In this document: one piece after another, positions 1-6,244 of the stretch
How positions within the stretch are numbered: position 1 is the first letter of the stretch
Layout of the letters: every line of letters starts with the position of its first letter
Origin: Actinomycetota bacterium
Lineage (GTDB): Bacteria; Actinomycetota; Acidimicrobiia; IMCC26256; BP-133
Direction: 5' to 3'
NCBI GenBank assembly: GCA_030838815.1
Contig: JAUZEX010000871.1
Coordinates: 1-9,505 of the forward strand
Length of the DNA: 9,505 nucleotides
The notes under the pieces: model-generated
Seen by the model: only the letters and a program-made list of their open reading frames with translations
Told to the model about the DNA's origin: nothing
Databases searched by the model: none
Translations under genes and position numbers: made by a program

Positions 1-292
1 CGTTGGCCGAGCCGGCCTCCGTCCCCGCCGCGCCGCCGGTCGACGACAGCGCTCCCTCGGCGCTGCCGGAGACGGCGCCGGCATCGCTGCCGGTCGCCGT
101 CGCCGCGTCGCCGGGGAGCGCCCCCGACGCGGTGCCGGTCTGCGAGGCGTTCTGCGACAGCAGGGCCTTCAGCTCGGCGTCGGATGTTCTCGTGCCGCAT
201 CCGGCCGAGACCAGTGACAGGGCGGCGAGGATGCCGACTGCCGCCTTCTTGAACGTTCGCCGGCGCGTCCCGGCCCCATCAGTGGTCGTCAT
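1..292 (-). CDS. Secreted lipoprotein, N-terminal part; probable ABC-transporter substrate-binding protein
   Basis: This partial gene starts at the ATG complementary to 290-292 and leaves the window at base 1, so only about 97 residues are visible. A purine-rich ribosome site (GGGGAG, around 302-307) precedes the start. The N-terminus is a lipoprotein signal peptide: a basic segment (TRRRTFKK, residues 9-16), a hydrophobic stretch (about 17-29) and a lipobox-like SAGC with the lipidated cysteine at about residue 32. After CGTRTSDAELKALL comes a low-complexity Ala/Gly/Ser/Thr linker. Similar starts (a lipidated Cys, a short acidic helix, then a flexible linker) are common in actinobacterial branched-chain amino-acid-type solute-binding proteins, which is the basis for the proposed role. 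The ligand-binding domain lies outside the window, so the family remains an inference. It begins 39 nt after the LLM oxidoreductase stop on the same strand and is probably co-transcribed, suggesting uptake of that enzyme's substrate. Confidence 0.6.
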   Translation of the reverse strand, partial: MTTTDGAGTRRRTFKKAAVGILAALSLVSAGCGTRTSDAELKALLSQNASQTGTASGALPGDAATATGSDAGAVSGSAEGALSSTGGAAGTEAGSAN

Positions 293-331
293 GTCCGAGT
301 CTCCCCTCTCAGGCGTCTGGTGATCGGCCCG

Positions 332-1468
332 TCAGGCCGCGGCCGCTTCGGTGCGGAAGCGGGTCGTGCGGTGCACCGGGTCCTTGTCCAGCTTCGGGAT
401 GATGTGCTCGCCCATGAGGCGGATCATGTCGAGGCACTGCTCCTTGGTCTTGGTGCCCCGCATGACCATGAAGTTGTCGCAGCCGGTGGCCTCCCACCGC
501 TTGACCTGCTCCAGCACCTCGTCGGGGTCGCCGACCTGGGCCGCGCCGATCTGGATCAGCCCGTCGAGGGCCGCGGCGTCGACCGCCGGCATCACATCGG
601 GCCAGACCGGGAAGCCCTCGGGGCGGGGGAAGGTGTCGTGGTAGCGGAAGACCTGGCTGAAGTGGTAGTTGATCTGCTCGCCGAGGGCGTTGCGGCGGGC
701 CTCGTCACGGTCCTCGGAGAGGAAGGTGATCCCGCTGGCGACGAGGAGGTTGTCGTTGATGAAGCAGCCGACGGGCTCGGCGTTGGCGACGGCCTTCTTG
801 TAGATCTCGACCGCCTTCTCGGTCACCTCGAGCTTGTCGAGTGAGAAGCCGAGGACGCCGAGGCCCTTGCGGCCGGCCATCTCGAAGCTGGACGGGTTGC
901 CGGCGGCGTACCACATGGCCGGATGCGTGCCCCCGTACGGCTTGGGGAGGATCTTGCGGGGCGGCATCGACCAGTACTTGCCCTCGAAGCCGTCGTAGGT
1001 GTCCTGGGTGAACATCTTGGCGAATTCGCCGATGGTCTCCTCCCAGATGGCCTTCGTCTCGCTGACGTCGCTCTGCTGCATCTCGTCGTGGAAGCCGGTC
1101 ACCTCGAGGCTGCCGGCGCCGCGGCCCGTCCCGAACTCGAAGCGGCCCTCGGTCAGGTGGTCCATCATCGCCACCCGCTCGGCCACCTTGGCCGGGTGGT
1201 TCACCTTGGGCAGCGGGTTGTAGATGCCGGAGCCGAGGTGGGTCCGCTTGGTCGTCCGGGCCAGGGAGCCGAGGAAGGCGTCGTTGGCCGAGATGTGGGA
1301 GTACTCGTCGAGGAAGTGGTGCTCGGAGAGCCACACGTACTTGAAGCCGGCCTCGTCGGCCGCCAGGCACAGGTCGTAGTCCTCGATGAGGACCTCGTGC
1401 TCGGCGTTGGGGTTGTCCTTGCGCCGGTATTCGGGCACGTACCCCTGGGTGAGAAAGCTGAATTCCAT
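332..1468 (-). CDS. LLM class (bacterial luciferase-like) flavin-dependent oxidoreductase
   Basis: A 378-residue protein of the luciferase-like monooxygenase superfamily: a TIM-barrel enzyme that uses reduced FMN (some relatives use F420) to oxygenate or oxidise small organic molecules in the cytoplasm. Visible family signatures are the N-terminal EHHF (residues 49-52, on the active-site side of the barrel), the stretch from LGSGIYNPLP through HPAKVAERVAMMDHL to GRFEFGTGRG (about 78-117), and a C-terminal GDPDEVLEQV...GCDNFMV (313-335). The length is normal for the family. I chose the ATG at 1468 because AAAGGA lies about 8 nt upstream and the family-like sequence starts immediately; an in-frame start at 1573 would add 35 unrelated residues. 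It is transcribed divergently from the AcoR-like regulator, and both inverted-repeat operators lie 117-180 bp upstream. The cofactor (FMN or F420) and the substrate cannot be decided from sequence, but the nearby ribBA favours a flavin link. Confidence 0.9.
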   Translation of the reverse strand: MEFSFLTQGYVPEYRRKDNPNAEHEVLIEDYDLCLAADEAGFKYVWLSEHHFLDEYSHISANDAFLGSLARTTKRTHLGSGIYNPLPKVNHPAKVAERVAMMDHLTEGRFEFGTGRGAGSLEVTGFHDEMQQSDVSETKAIWEETIGEFAKMFTQDTYDGFEGKYWSMPPRKILPKPYGGTHPAMWYAAGNPSSFEMAGRKGLGVLGFSLDKLEVTEKAVEIYKKAVANAEPVGCFINDNLLVASGITFLSEDRDEARRNALGEQINYHFSQVFRYHDTFPRPEGFPVWPDVMPAVDAAALDGLIQIGAAQVGDPDEVLEQVKRWEATGCDNFMVMRGTKTKEQCLDMIRLMGEHIIPKLDKDPVHRTTRFRTEAAAA

Positions 1469-1585
1469 CGGGGATCCTTTCGAGTAAAAGAGAAATGCCG
1501 AAGACTGGCGCCGCCGAAAAAGGCTGTGTACGAAATGTCCGGTCTGGGTATTTCCAAGTGTGGCGACCGGCACTCCGGATCAGAT

Positions 1586-1600
1586 GTCGCAACTTGCGAC
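1586..1600. promoter_or_regulatory. Inverted-repeat operator, site 1
   Basis: The sequence is GTCGCA-ACT-TGCGAC, a perfect 6-bp inverted repeat around a 3-bp spacer. It lies in the divergent region between the LLM oxidoreductase (start 117 bp away) and the AcoR-like regulator. The arms match sites at 1648-1664 and 3561-3575, which makes it a probable binding site for a dimeric regulator. The Fis-type helix-turn-helix protein encoded next door is the obvious candidate (inference). Confidence 0.75.
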
Positions 1601-1647
1601 CCGGTGCGTTCTCTCAGGAAGTCCGGCTGGATCGGCCCGCCAGGTCC

Positions 1648-1664
1648 TGTCGCAGAATGCGACA
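1648..1664. promoter_or_regulatory. Inverted-repeat operator, site 2
   Basis: The sequence is TGTCGCA-GAA-TGCGACA, a perfect 7-bp inverted repeat with a 3-bp spacer and the best copy of the motif in the window. Its centre (1656) is 63 bp from the centre of site 1 (1593), about six helical turns, so both sites would face the same side of the helix. It ends 93 bp before the regulator start, consistent with autoregulation and with control of the divergent LLM operon. Confidence 0.78.
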
Positions 1665-1757
1665 CTGTGGCGGCGGTGGTCCCCGGGTAAGGTCGCCTTC
1701 AGATAGGCGCCGCCCGCGTTTGTGAGTCCCCGGGACGGTGCCGACTCAGGGGGGGAA

Positions 1758-3545
1758 ATGATCGATCCGGACGTCGTGTTCCGGGCCCGCGAGAAGTTCC
1801 TCACGGGAGAGGACGCCCGGAGCCTGGCCGGGGTCGCCGACACCCTCGTCAAGTCATGGCGCCGCTCGCAGGTGGCCGGCATCGACCCGACCACCGTCAC
1901 AACGGGCTTGGAGCTCGAGGAGCGGCCGGCCACGACCCTGCTGCGGGCCGCCCGCCCGATCGTGGAGCACCTCGCCGAGCGCCTCTCGAACACGGCCAGC
2001 GGTATCTGGCTGGCCGACGAGCGGGGCGCCATCGTCCACCGGGTGCTGTGCGATCCGGCCCTGACCGCGCCGACCGACCGCATCGGCGCCATTCCCGGCT
2101 TCGGCTTCGCCGAGGACCTCGTCGGAAGCAACGGCGTCGGCACTCCGATCGAGGAAGCCCGGCCCGTCTGCTTCATCGGCGGGCAGCACTTCGCCGAGGC
2201 GTTCAACAACCTCGCCTGCGCCGGCGCCCCCATCCGCCATCCCGTCACCCACCGCATCGTCGGCGTGCTCGACGTCACCTGTCCCGCCAACGTGGCCAAC
2301 GAGCTGCTCCTCCCCATCGCCCTCGACGCCGCCAAAGCGGTCGAGCAGCAGCTCCTCGAGGACGCCTCGGTCGTCGAGCGGCTCCTCCTCGAGCACTTCC
2401 TCCAGGCGTCCAAGGGCAGCCGCCACGGTGTGGTCAGCCTCAGCTCCGAGACGGTCATCACCAACGGGACAGCCGCCCGCCTTCTGGCCGGGATCGACCC
2501 GGTGACGCTGTGGGAGGAGGTGGCCCGGGCGCTGCGCGACGGCGGTTCGTCGGCCACCGTGCACCTCGACAGCCCCCAGGGCCGCAGCCTCGTGGCCGAA
2601 TGCCGCGGCCTCGAGATGGCGGGCGGCGAAGCCTACGGCGGCCTCCTCCTCATCCGGTCGTCGGACCGGGCGGAGCTGCCGGAGCGCCGCCGCCGCACCC
2701 GCGAGCCGCGCCTGGCCGGCCTGGTGGGGGCGAGCTCGTCGTGGAAGGCGCTCGACCACGAGAGCGCCCAGGTCGCCGCCGCCGACGAGCACGTCCTCAT
2801 CACCGGTGAGCGCGGCGTCGGCAAGCTGGCCGTCGCCCGGGCCATCGCCGCCCTCCGAGGGCTGAAGCCCGTCGTCGTCGAGGCGGTCGACGCCGATGTC
2901 CTCGCCCCGGCCGACTGGCTGAAGACCGTCGGGCAGGCGCTGGCCGACGCGCCGGCGGGCTCGGCCGTCGTGGTCACGCACCTCGAACGGCTCGAGGCCG
3001 ACACGGTGGAGTCGCTGGCCGGCATCCTCGACGGCCACGACGTCGCCAGCCTCGCTACGGCGGTGCGGGCCGACAGTGCCCGGTCGGAGGCCTGGTCGCT
3101 CGACCCGACCGGGATCTTCACCGGCCGGGTCCACGTCCCCGCCCTCCGCCACCGGCCCGAGGACCTCGCCGTCCTCGCCCGCCACTTCGACAGCCGCCAC
3201 GGTTCCGGCCGCCTGGCCTGGGCCAGCAACACCCTGCAGCTCATGCAGCGCTACTTCTGGCCCGGGAACGCCCGGGAGCTGGAGCAACTCGTCAGGGGGC
3301 TCCTGACCCGGGTGTCCCCGACGGCCGAGGTCACCCCCGCCCAACTCCCCGAGGAGCTGCGCCGCACGGCCGTGCGCCGGCCGCTCAGCCGCCTCGAGCA
3401 GGCCGAGGTCGACGTGATCCTCGCCGCGCTGACCGAGGCCAACGGCAACAAGGAAGTGGCAGCCCAGCTCATCGGGATGCACCGGGCGACGCTGTACCGC
3501 AAGATCGCCGGGTACGGGCTCGACCTGGAGAGCCACATCTTCTAA
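1758..3545 (+). CDS. AcoR-like transcriptional regulator (GAF, degenerate AAA+, Fis-type HTH)
   Basis: A 595-residue DNA-binding regulator of the AcoR/MimR-like type common in actinobacteria. The N-terminal region has the family SWRRS motif (residues 33-37), then a GAF-like sensor domain (about 60-200) with conserved LVGSNGVGTPIEEARPV (121-137) and LACAGAPIRHPVTHRIVGVLDVTC in two consecutive blocks (152-175). The AAA+ domain (about 320-535) keeps Walker A (GERGVGK, 350-356) and WPGNARELEQL (501-511). It lacks a GAFTGA loop, and its Walker B region (AVVVTHLERL) has no canonical DE. The Fis-type helix-turn-helix occupies about 548-587. Without GAFTGA it should not remodel sigma-54 polymerase, so it probably works with an ordinary sigma factor. 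The ATG at 1758 has a G-rich site directly upstream; a GTG at 1722 is in frame but poorly preceded. It likely senses a small effector through the GAF domain and binds the three inverted repeats nearby. Confidence 0.88.
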   Translation: MIDPDVVFRAREKFLTGEDARSLAGVADTLVKSWRRSQVAGIDPTTVTTGLELEERPATTLLRAARPIVEHLAERLSNTASGIWLADERGAIVHRVLCDPALTAPTDRIGAIPGFGFAEDLVGSNGVGTPIEEARPVCFIGGQHFAEAFNNLACAGAPIRHPVTHRIVGVLDVTCPANVANELLLPIALDAAKAVEQQLLEDASVVERLLLEHFLQASKGSRHGVVSLSSETVITNGTAARLLAGIDPVTLWEEVARALRDGGSSATVHLDSPQGRSLVAECRGLEMAGGEAYGGLLLIRSSDRAELPERRRRTREPRLAGLVGASSSWKALDHESAQVAAADEHVLITGERGVGKLAVARAIAALRGLKPVVVEAVDADVLAPADWLKTVGQALADAPAGSAVVVTHLERLEADTVESLAGILDGHDVASLATAVRADSARSEAWSLDPTGIFTGRVHVPALRHRPEDLAVLARHFDSRHGSGRLAWASNTLQLMQRYFWPGNARELEQLVRGLLTRVSPTAEVTPAQLPEELRRTAVRRPLSRLEQAEVDVILAALTEANGNKEVAAQLIGMHRATLYRKIAGYGLDLESHIF

Positions 3546-3560
3546 TCGGCACCGCCGGCT

Positions 3561-3575
3561 TTCGCAGAATGCGAC
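3561..3575. promoter_or_regulatory. Inverted-repeat operator, site 3, upstream of ribBA
   Basis: The sequence is TTCGCA-GAA-TGCGAC. It has the same TCGCA-N3-TGCGA core as the two sites in the divergent region, and its 14-base stretch TCGCAGAATGCGAC is identical to site 2 including the spacer. It lies 15 bp after the regulator stop and 66 bp before the ribBA start, a position typical of a promoter-proximal regulator site. This ties ribBA to the same control as the LLM oxidoreductase. Confidence 0.75.
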
Positions 3576-3641
3576 GTCCGGCCATTTTCCGTTTTCCGTA
3601 CGGTGGGGTGACACAGTCCAGCCCCAGCCGGAGGAGACGGA

Positions 3642-4895
3642 GTGAACAGCACGGTGGACCTCACGAGCGCCCCCATCGGAACGGTGGAACAGGCGCTGTT
3701 CGCTCTGGGCCGGGGCGAATTCGTCGTCGTGCTCGACAGCGCGGAGCGGGAGAACGAGGGCGACCTCATCCTGGCCGCCGACCGGGCCACCCCCGAGGCG
3801 CTCAGCTTCATGATCCGCCACACCAGCGGGCTGGTGTGCGTGGGGATGACGGGCGAGCGGCTCGACGAGCTCGAGATCCCGATGATGGTGGCGCAGAACT
3901 CCGACAGCATGGGGACGGCCTTCACCGTGTCGGTGGACTACGGACCGGGGACGGGAACGGGGATCTCGGCCGCCGACCGGGCAGCCACGATCAGCGCCCT
4001 CGTCGACCCCGCCGCAACGGCGGGCGACTTCCTCCGCCCCGGCCACGTCTTCCCGCTCCGGGCCCGGCCCGGCGGGGTGCTGGAGCGGCCCGGCCACACC
4101 GAAGCGGCCGTCGACCTGGCCCGCCTCGCCGGTTGCAGCCCGGCCGGCGTGCTGTGCGAGATCGTCAATGACGACGGCACCATGGCCCGGGCCACCCAGC
4201 TCGCCGAGTTCGCCCGCCGTCACGGTCTCGTGGTCATCACCGTCGAGCAGCTGATCGCCTACCGGCGCCGGTCGGAGTGCCTGGTCCGCCGGTCGGGCCG
4301 GGCGGCCGTCCACACCGAGCACGGTCCGACCACGGTCCACGCCTACGAGTCGGTCCTCGACGGGATCGAGCACGTGGCCGTCGTCTACGGCGACGTGCGG
4401 GGGCCGGAGCCCGTCCTCGTCCGCGTCCACTCCGAATGCCTCACGGGCGACGTCCTCGCCTCCAGCCGCTGCGACTGCGGACCGCAACTTCGCCTGGCCC
4501 ACGCCCGCATTGCGGCCGAGGGACGGGGCGTGCTCGTCTACCTCCGGGGCCACGAGGGGCGCGGCATCGGCCTCGGGCACAAGCTGCGCGCCTACGCCCT
4601 GCAGGACATCGGCTTCGACACCGTCGAGGCCAACGTCGAGCTCGGCTTCCCCGTCGACGACCGGGACTACGGGATCGGCGCCCAGATCCTGCGCGATCTC
4701 GGCGTGACGTCCGTCCGGCTGATGACCAACAACCCGGACAAGTGCGAGGCCCTCGCCGATCACGGCCTCGACGTCATCGAGCGGGTTCCCGTCTGCATCC
4801 CGCCCACGCCCCACAGCCGCCGCTACCTCGACGCCAAGCGGGAAAAGCTCGGGCATCTCCTGCCCGAACCGGCCGGCCTGGCGCTGGTCGGCTGA
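3642..4895 (+). CDS. ribBA: Bifunctional 3,4-dihydroxy-2-butanone-4-phosphate synthase / GTP cyclohydrolase II
   Basis: A 417-residue fusion of the two entry enzymes of riboflavin synthesis. RibB makes the four-carbon unit from ribulose 5-phosphate and RibA opens GTP to the pyrimidine precursor. The RibB half (about 10-208) shows RENEGD (36-41), TGISAADR (106-113) and RPGHVFPL (132-139). The RibA half (about 215-405) shows the zinc cysteines in CLTGDVLASSRCDCG (266-280), GRGIGL (306-311), the DYGIGAQIL block (342-350) and MTNNPDK (361-367). Full family length; both active sites look intact, although the usual acidic run before RENEGD is DSAE. The GTG start follows GGAGGAG with a 5-nt spacer. 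It is not beside ribD, ribE or ribH, as a housekeeping copy usually is. It sits instead between two related regulators, behind a copy of the local operator. It is probably a dedicated flavin-supply copy; its products also feed the pathway leading to F420. Confidence 0.95.
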   Translation: MNSTVDLTSAPIGTVEQALFALGRGEFVVVLDSAERENEGDLILAADRATPEALSFMIRHTSGLVCVGMTGERLDELEIPMMVAQNSDSMGTAFTVSVDYGPGTGTGISAADRAATISALVDPAATAGDFLRPGHVFPLRARPGGVLERPGHTEAAVDLARLAGCSPAGVLCEIVNDDGTMARATQLAEFARRHGLVVITVEQLIAYRRRSECLVRRSGRAAVHTEHGPTTVHAYESVLDGIEHVAVVYGDVRGPEPVLVRVHSECLTGDVLASSRCDCGPQLRLAHARIAAEGRGVLVYLRGHEGRGIGLGHKLRAYALQDIGFDTVEANVELGFPVDDRDYGIGAQILRDLGVTSVRLMTNNPDKCEALADHGLDVIERVPVCIPPTPHSRRYLDAKREKLGHLLPEPAGLALVG

Positions 4896-4934
4896 GATCC
4901 CCCGCCGCCGCACAGCCGGACGTCCGAGGATTCC

Positions 4935-6095
4935 GTGGTGGTCGAATACCTGCTGCTGGAGCAGTTCCTCCGGGCGAGGGACAGCACCGACCACGGTGTC
5001 GTGTGCTTCGGCGCCGACACCCTCATCAGCAACCGGGCTGCGATGCGCCTGCTGGCCGGCCTCAACCTCGTCCCGCTGTGGGACCGCGTGACGACCGCCG
5101 GTCCGCTCCCGGCCACCCTGCAACTCGCTGGAACCGACGGAGGAGTGGTCGTCGCCGAGTGCCGCGATCTCGATCTGCCCGCCGACGAGGCGGGCGGACT
5201 GCTGCTGCTGCGGGCCTCGGCGGTGGCCGGTCCGCCGAAACCGCCTTCCCTGCCGGACTGGGGACCTTCGGGGCTCGTCGGGTCGAGTGCGGGCTGGCGC
5301 CACGTCGAGCACCAGGTCGCCGCGCTGGGCCTGAGCGACGGGCACGGGCTCATCACCGGTGAGCGGGGCGCCGGGAAGCTCCATGTGGCGCTGGCCGTCG
5401 TCGCCGTCCGGGGCCTGGTGCCGGCGATCCTGGACACCGTTGAGTCCGGGGCGCTCGGCGTCACCGGATGGTTGGAGCACGTCGCCGCCACGCTCGGTCA
5501 GCTGTCGGACGACTCCATGGTCGTCGTCGTCCGCCTCGAACGCCTCGAACCGGAGGCGTTTGAACCGCTGGTCGACCTCCTTGGGCGCTGCCCGGTCCCG
5601 AGCCTGGCCACGGCGGTCGGTTCGGACCGCAGCGGACGACCGGGCGATGGCCTCGACGCCGACGGGTTCTTCACCGACCGGATCCACGTCCCCGCCCTCC
5701 GGCATCGCGGCCCGGACGTCTCCCTGCTCGCCGGCCACTTCGACGCCCGGCACGGAACCGGCGGGCTGGTGTGGACACCCGAGGCGCTCGAGATCATGGG
5801 CCAGTACCTCTGGCCGGGCAACGTGAAGGAGCTCGAGCAGGTCGTCGAGGACCTCATCCGCCGGCTGGGGCCTCAGGCCGAGGTCCACCCCGACGCGCTC
5901 CCCGAGGAGCTGCTCCGCAGCGTGCGGCGGCGCCCCCTCACCCGTCTCGAGGAAGCCGAGGTCGACGTGATCCTCGGCGCCCTCGCCGAGGCCTCCGGCA
6001 ACAAGGACGGCGCCGCCCACCTGATCGGGATCCACCGGGCGACCCTCTACCGCAAGCTCCAGAACTACGGCCTCGACGTGACGCTCGACACCTGA
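4935..6095 (+). CDS. GAF-less AcoR-like regulator, paralogue of the upstream regulator
   Basis: A 386-residue protein homologous along its whole length to residues about 205-595 of the upstream regulator. VVEYLLLEQF at its N-terminus matches VVERLLLEHF there, so the sensor domain is missing cleanly. It keeps Walker A (GERGAGK, 142-148), an equivalent degenerate Walker B region (MVVVVRLERL, 195-204), HVPALRHR (251-258), WPGN (293-296) and the Fis-type helix-turn-helix (about 340-382, GIHRATLYRKL). GAFTGA is absent. The GTG at 4935 (or the adjacent GTG at 4938) follows GAGGA at 4926-4930. Only 39 nt separate it from ribBA, so the two are probably co-transcribed, and no GAF remnant fits in that gap. 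The frame is intact and motif conservation is high, so it looks functional rather than decayed. It may bind the same operators without responding to the effector, as an antagonist, a constitutive partner or a mixed-dimer subunit (inference). Confidence 0.82.
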   Translation: MVVEYLLLEQFLRARDSTDHGVVCFGADTLISNRAAMRLLAGLNLVPLWDRVTTAGPLPATLQLAGTDGGVVVAECRDLDLPADEAGGLLLLRASAVAGPPKPPSLPDWGPSGLVGSSAGWRHVEHQVAALGLSDGHGLITGERGAGKLHVALAVVAVRGLVPAILDTVESGALGVTGWLEHVAATLGQLSDDSMVVVVRLERLEPEAFEPLVDLLGRCPVPSLATAVGSDRSGRPGDGLDADGFFTDRIHVPALRHRGPDVSLLAGHFDARHGTGGLVWTPEALEIMGQYLWPGNVKELEQVVEDLIRRLGPQAEVHPDALPEELLRSVRRRPLTRLEEAEVDVILGALAEASGNKDGAAHLIGIHRATLYRKLQNYGLDVTLDT

Positions 6096-6121
6096 GGGGC
6101 CGGGAGGCGCAGATCCGGCGA

Positions 6122-6143
6122 CCCCCGAGTTTTCCTTCGGGGG
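6122..6143. terminator. GC-rich hairpin after the GAF-less regulator; possible terminator
   Basis: CCCCCGA (6122-6128) and TCGGGGG (6137-6143) form a 7-bp stem around an 8-base T-rich loop. It starts 26 nt after the regulator stop. No T-run follows, so it would be an atypical terminator or part of the leader of the downstream grd-like genes. Confidence 0.4.
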
Positions 6144-6169
6144 AGGCAGGTGAGGCCCCGACTGTCACT

Positions 6170-6195
6170 CCGCCGGGGGATCTTTTCACCGGCGG
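6170..6195. promoter_or_regulatory. Second leader hairpin upstream of the GrdE-like gene
   Basis: CCGCCGG (6170-6176) and CCGGCGG (6189-6195) form a perfect 7-bp GC stem with a 12-base loop, 49 nt before the GrdE-like start. With the hairpin at 6122-6143 it gives this 149-nt gap two strong adjacent stem-loops. That could be attenuation, a structured leader or simply a processing or termination site. I recognise no known riboswitch class. Confidence 0.35.
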
Positions 6196-6244
6196 GCTTC
6201 CTTACGCTCACGGCGGGCTCCACCCTGGGCCGGTGAGGAGGGCG

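Noticed and set aside
3..323. A 106-codon plus-strand frame rich in Ala, Pro and Ser
   Set aside because: It is the complement of the lipoprotein gene's signal peptide and low-complexity linker; no ribosome site or family resemblance.
1469..1573. Upstream in-frame start for the LLM oxidoreductase at 1573
   Set aside because: It would add 35 residues without family resemblance, while the ATG at 1468 has AAAGGA at suitable spacing.
923..1690. A 255-codon plus-strand frame
   Set aside because: It is antisense to the LLM oxidoreductase and runs through the operator region; the composition is typical of a shadow frame.
1722..1757. GTG start of the AcoR-like regulator at 1722
   Set aside because: It is in frame but lacks a convincing ribosome site; ATG 1758 has a G-rich site and gives the usual family N-terminus. 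Not fully excluded.
3596..3603. CCGTACGG palindrome upstream of ribBA
   Set aside because: It is an 8-bp palindrome occurring once; such short GC palindromes are expected by chance here.
1854..6035. A 1393-codon open frame on the minus strand
   Set aside because: It lies antisense to two regulators and ribBA, each with clear family motifs, and its translation is low-complexity Gly/Asp/Val/Arg-rich. GC-rich codon bias removes stop codons from this frame.
6096..6244. Glycine riboswitch in front of the grd-like genes
   Set aside because: The gap has hairpins, but I cannot find the conserved glycine aptamer core segments, so no class was assigned.
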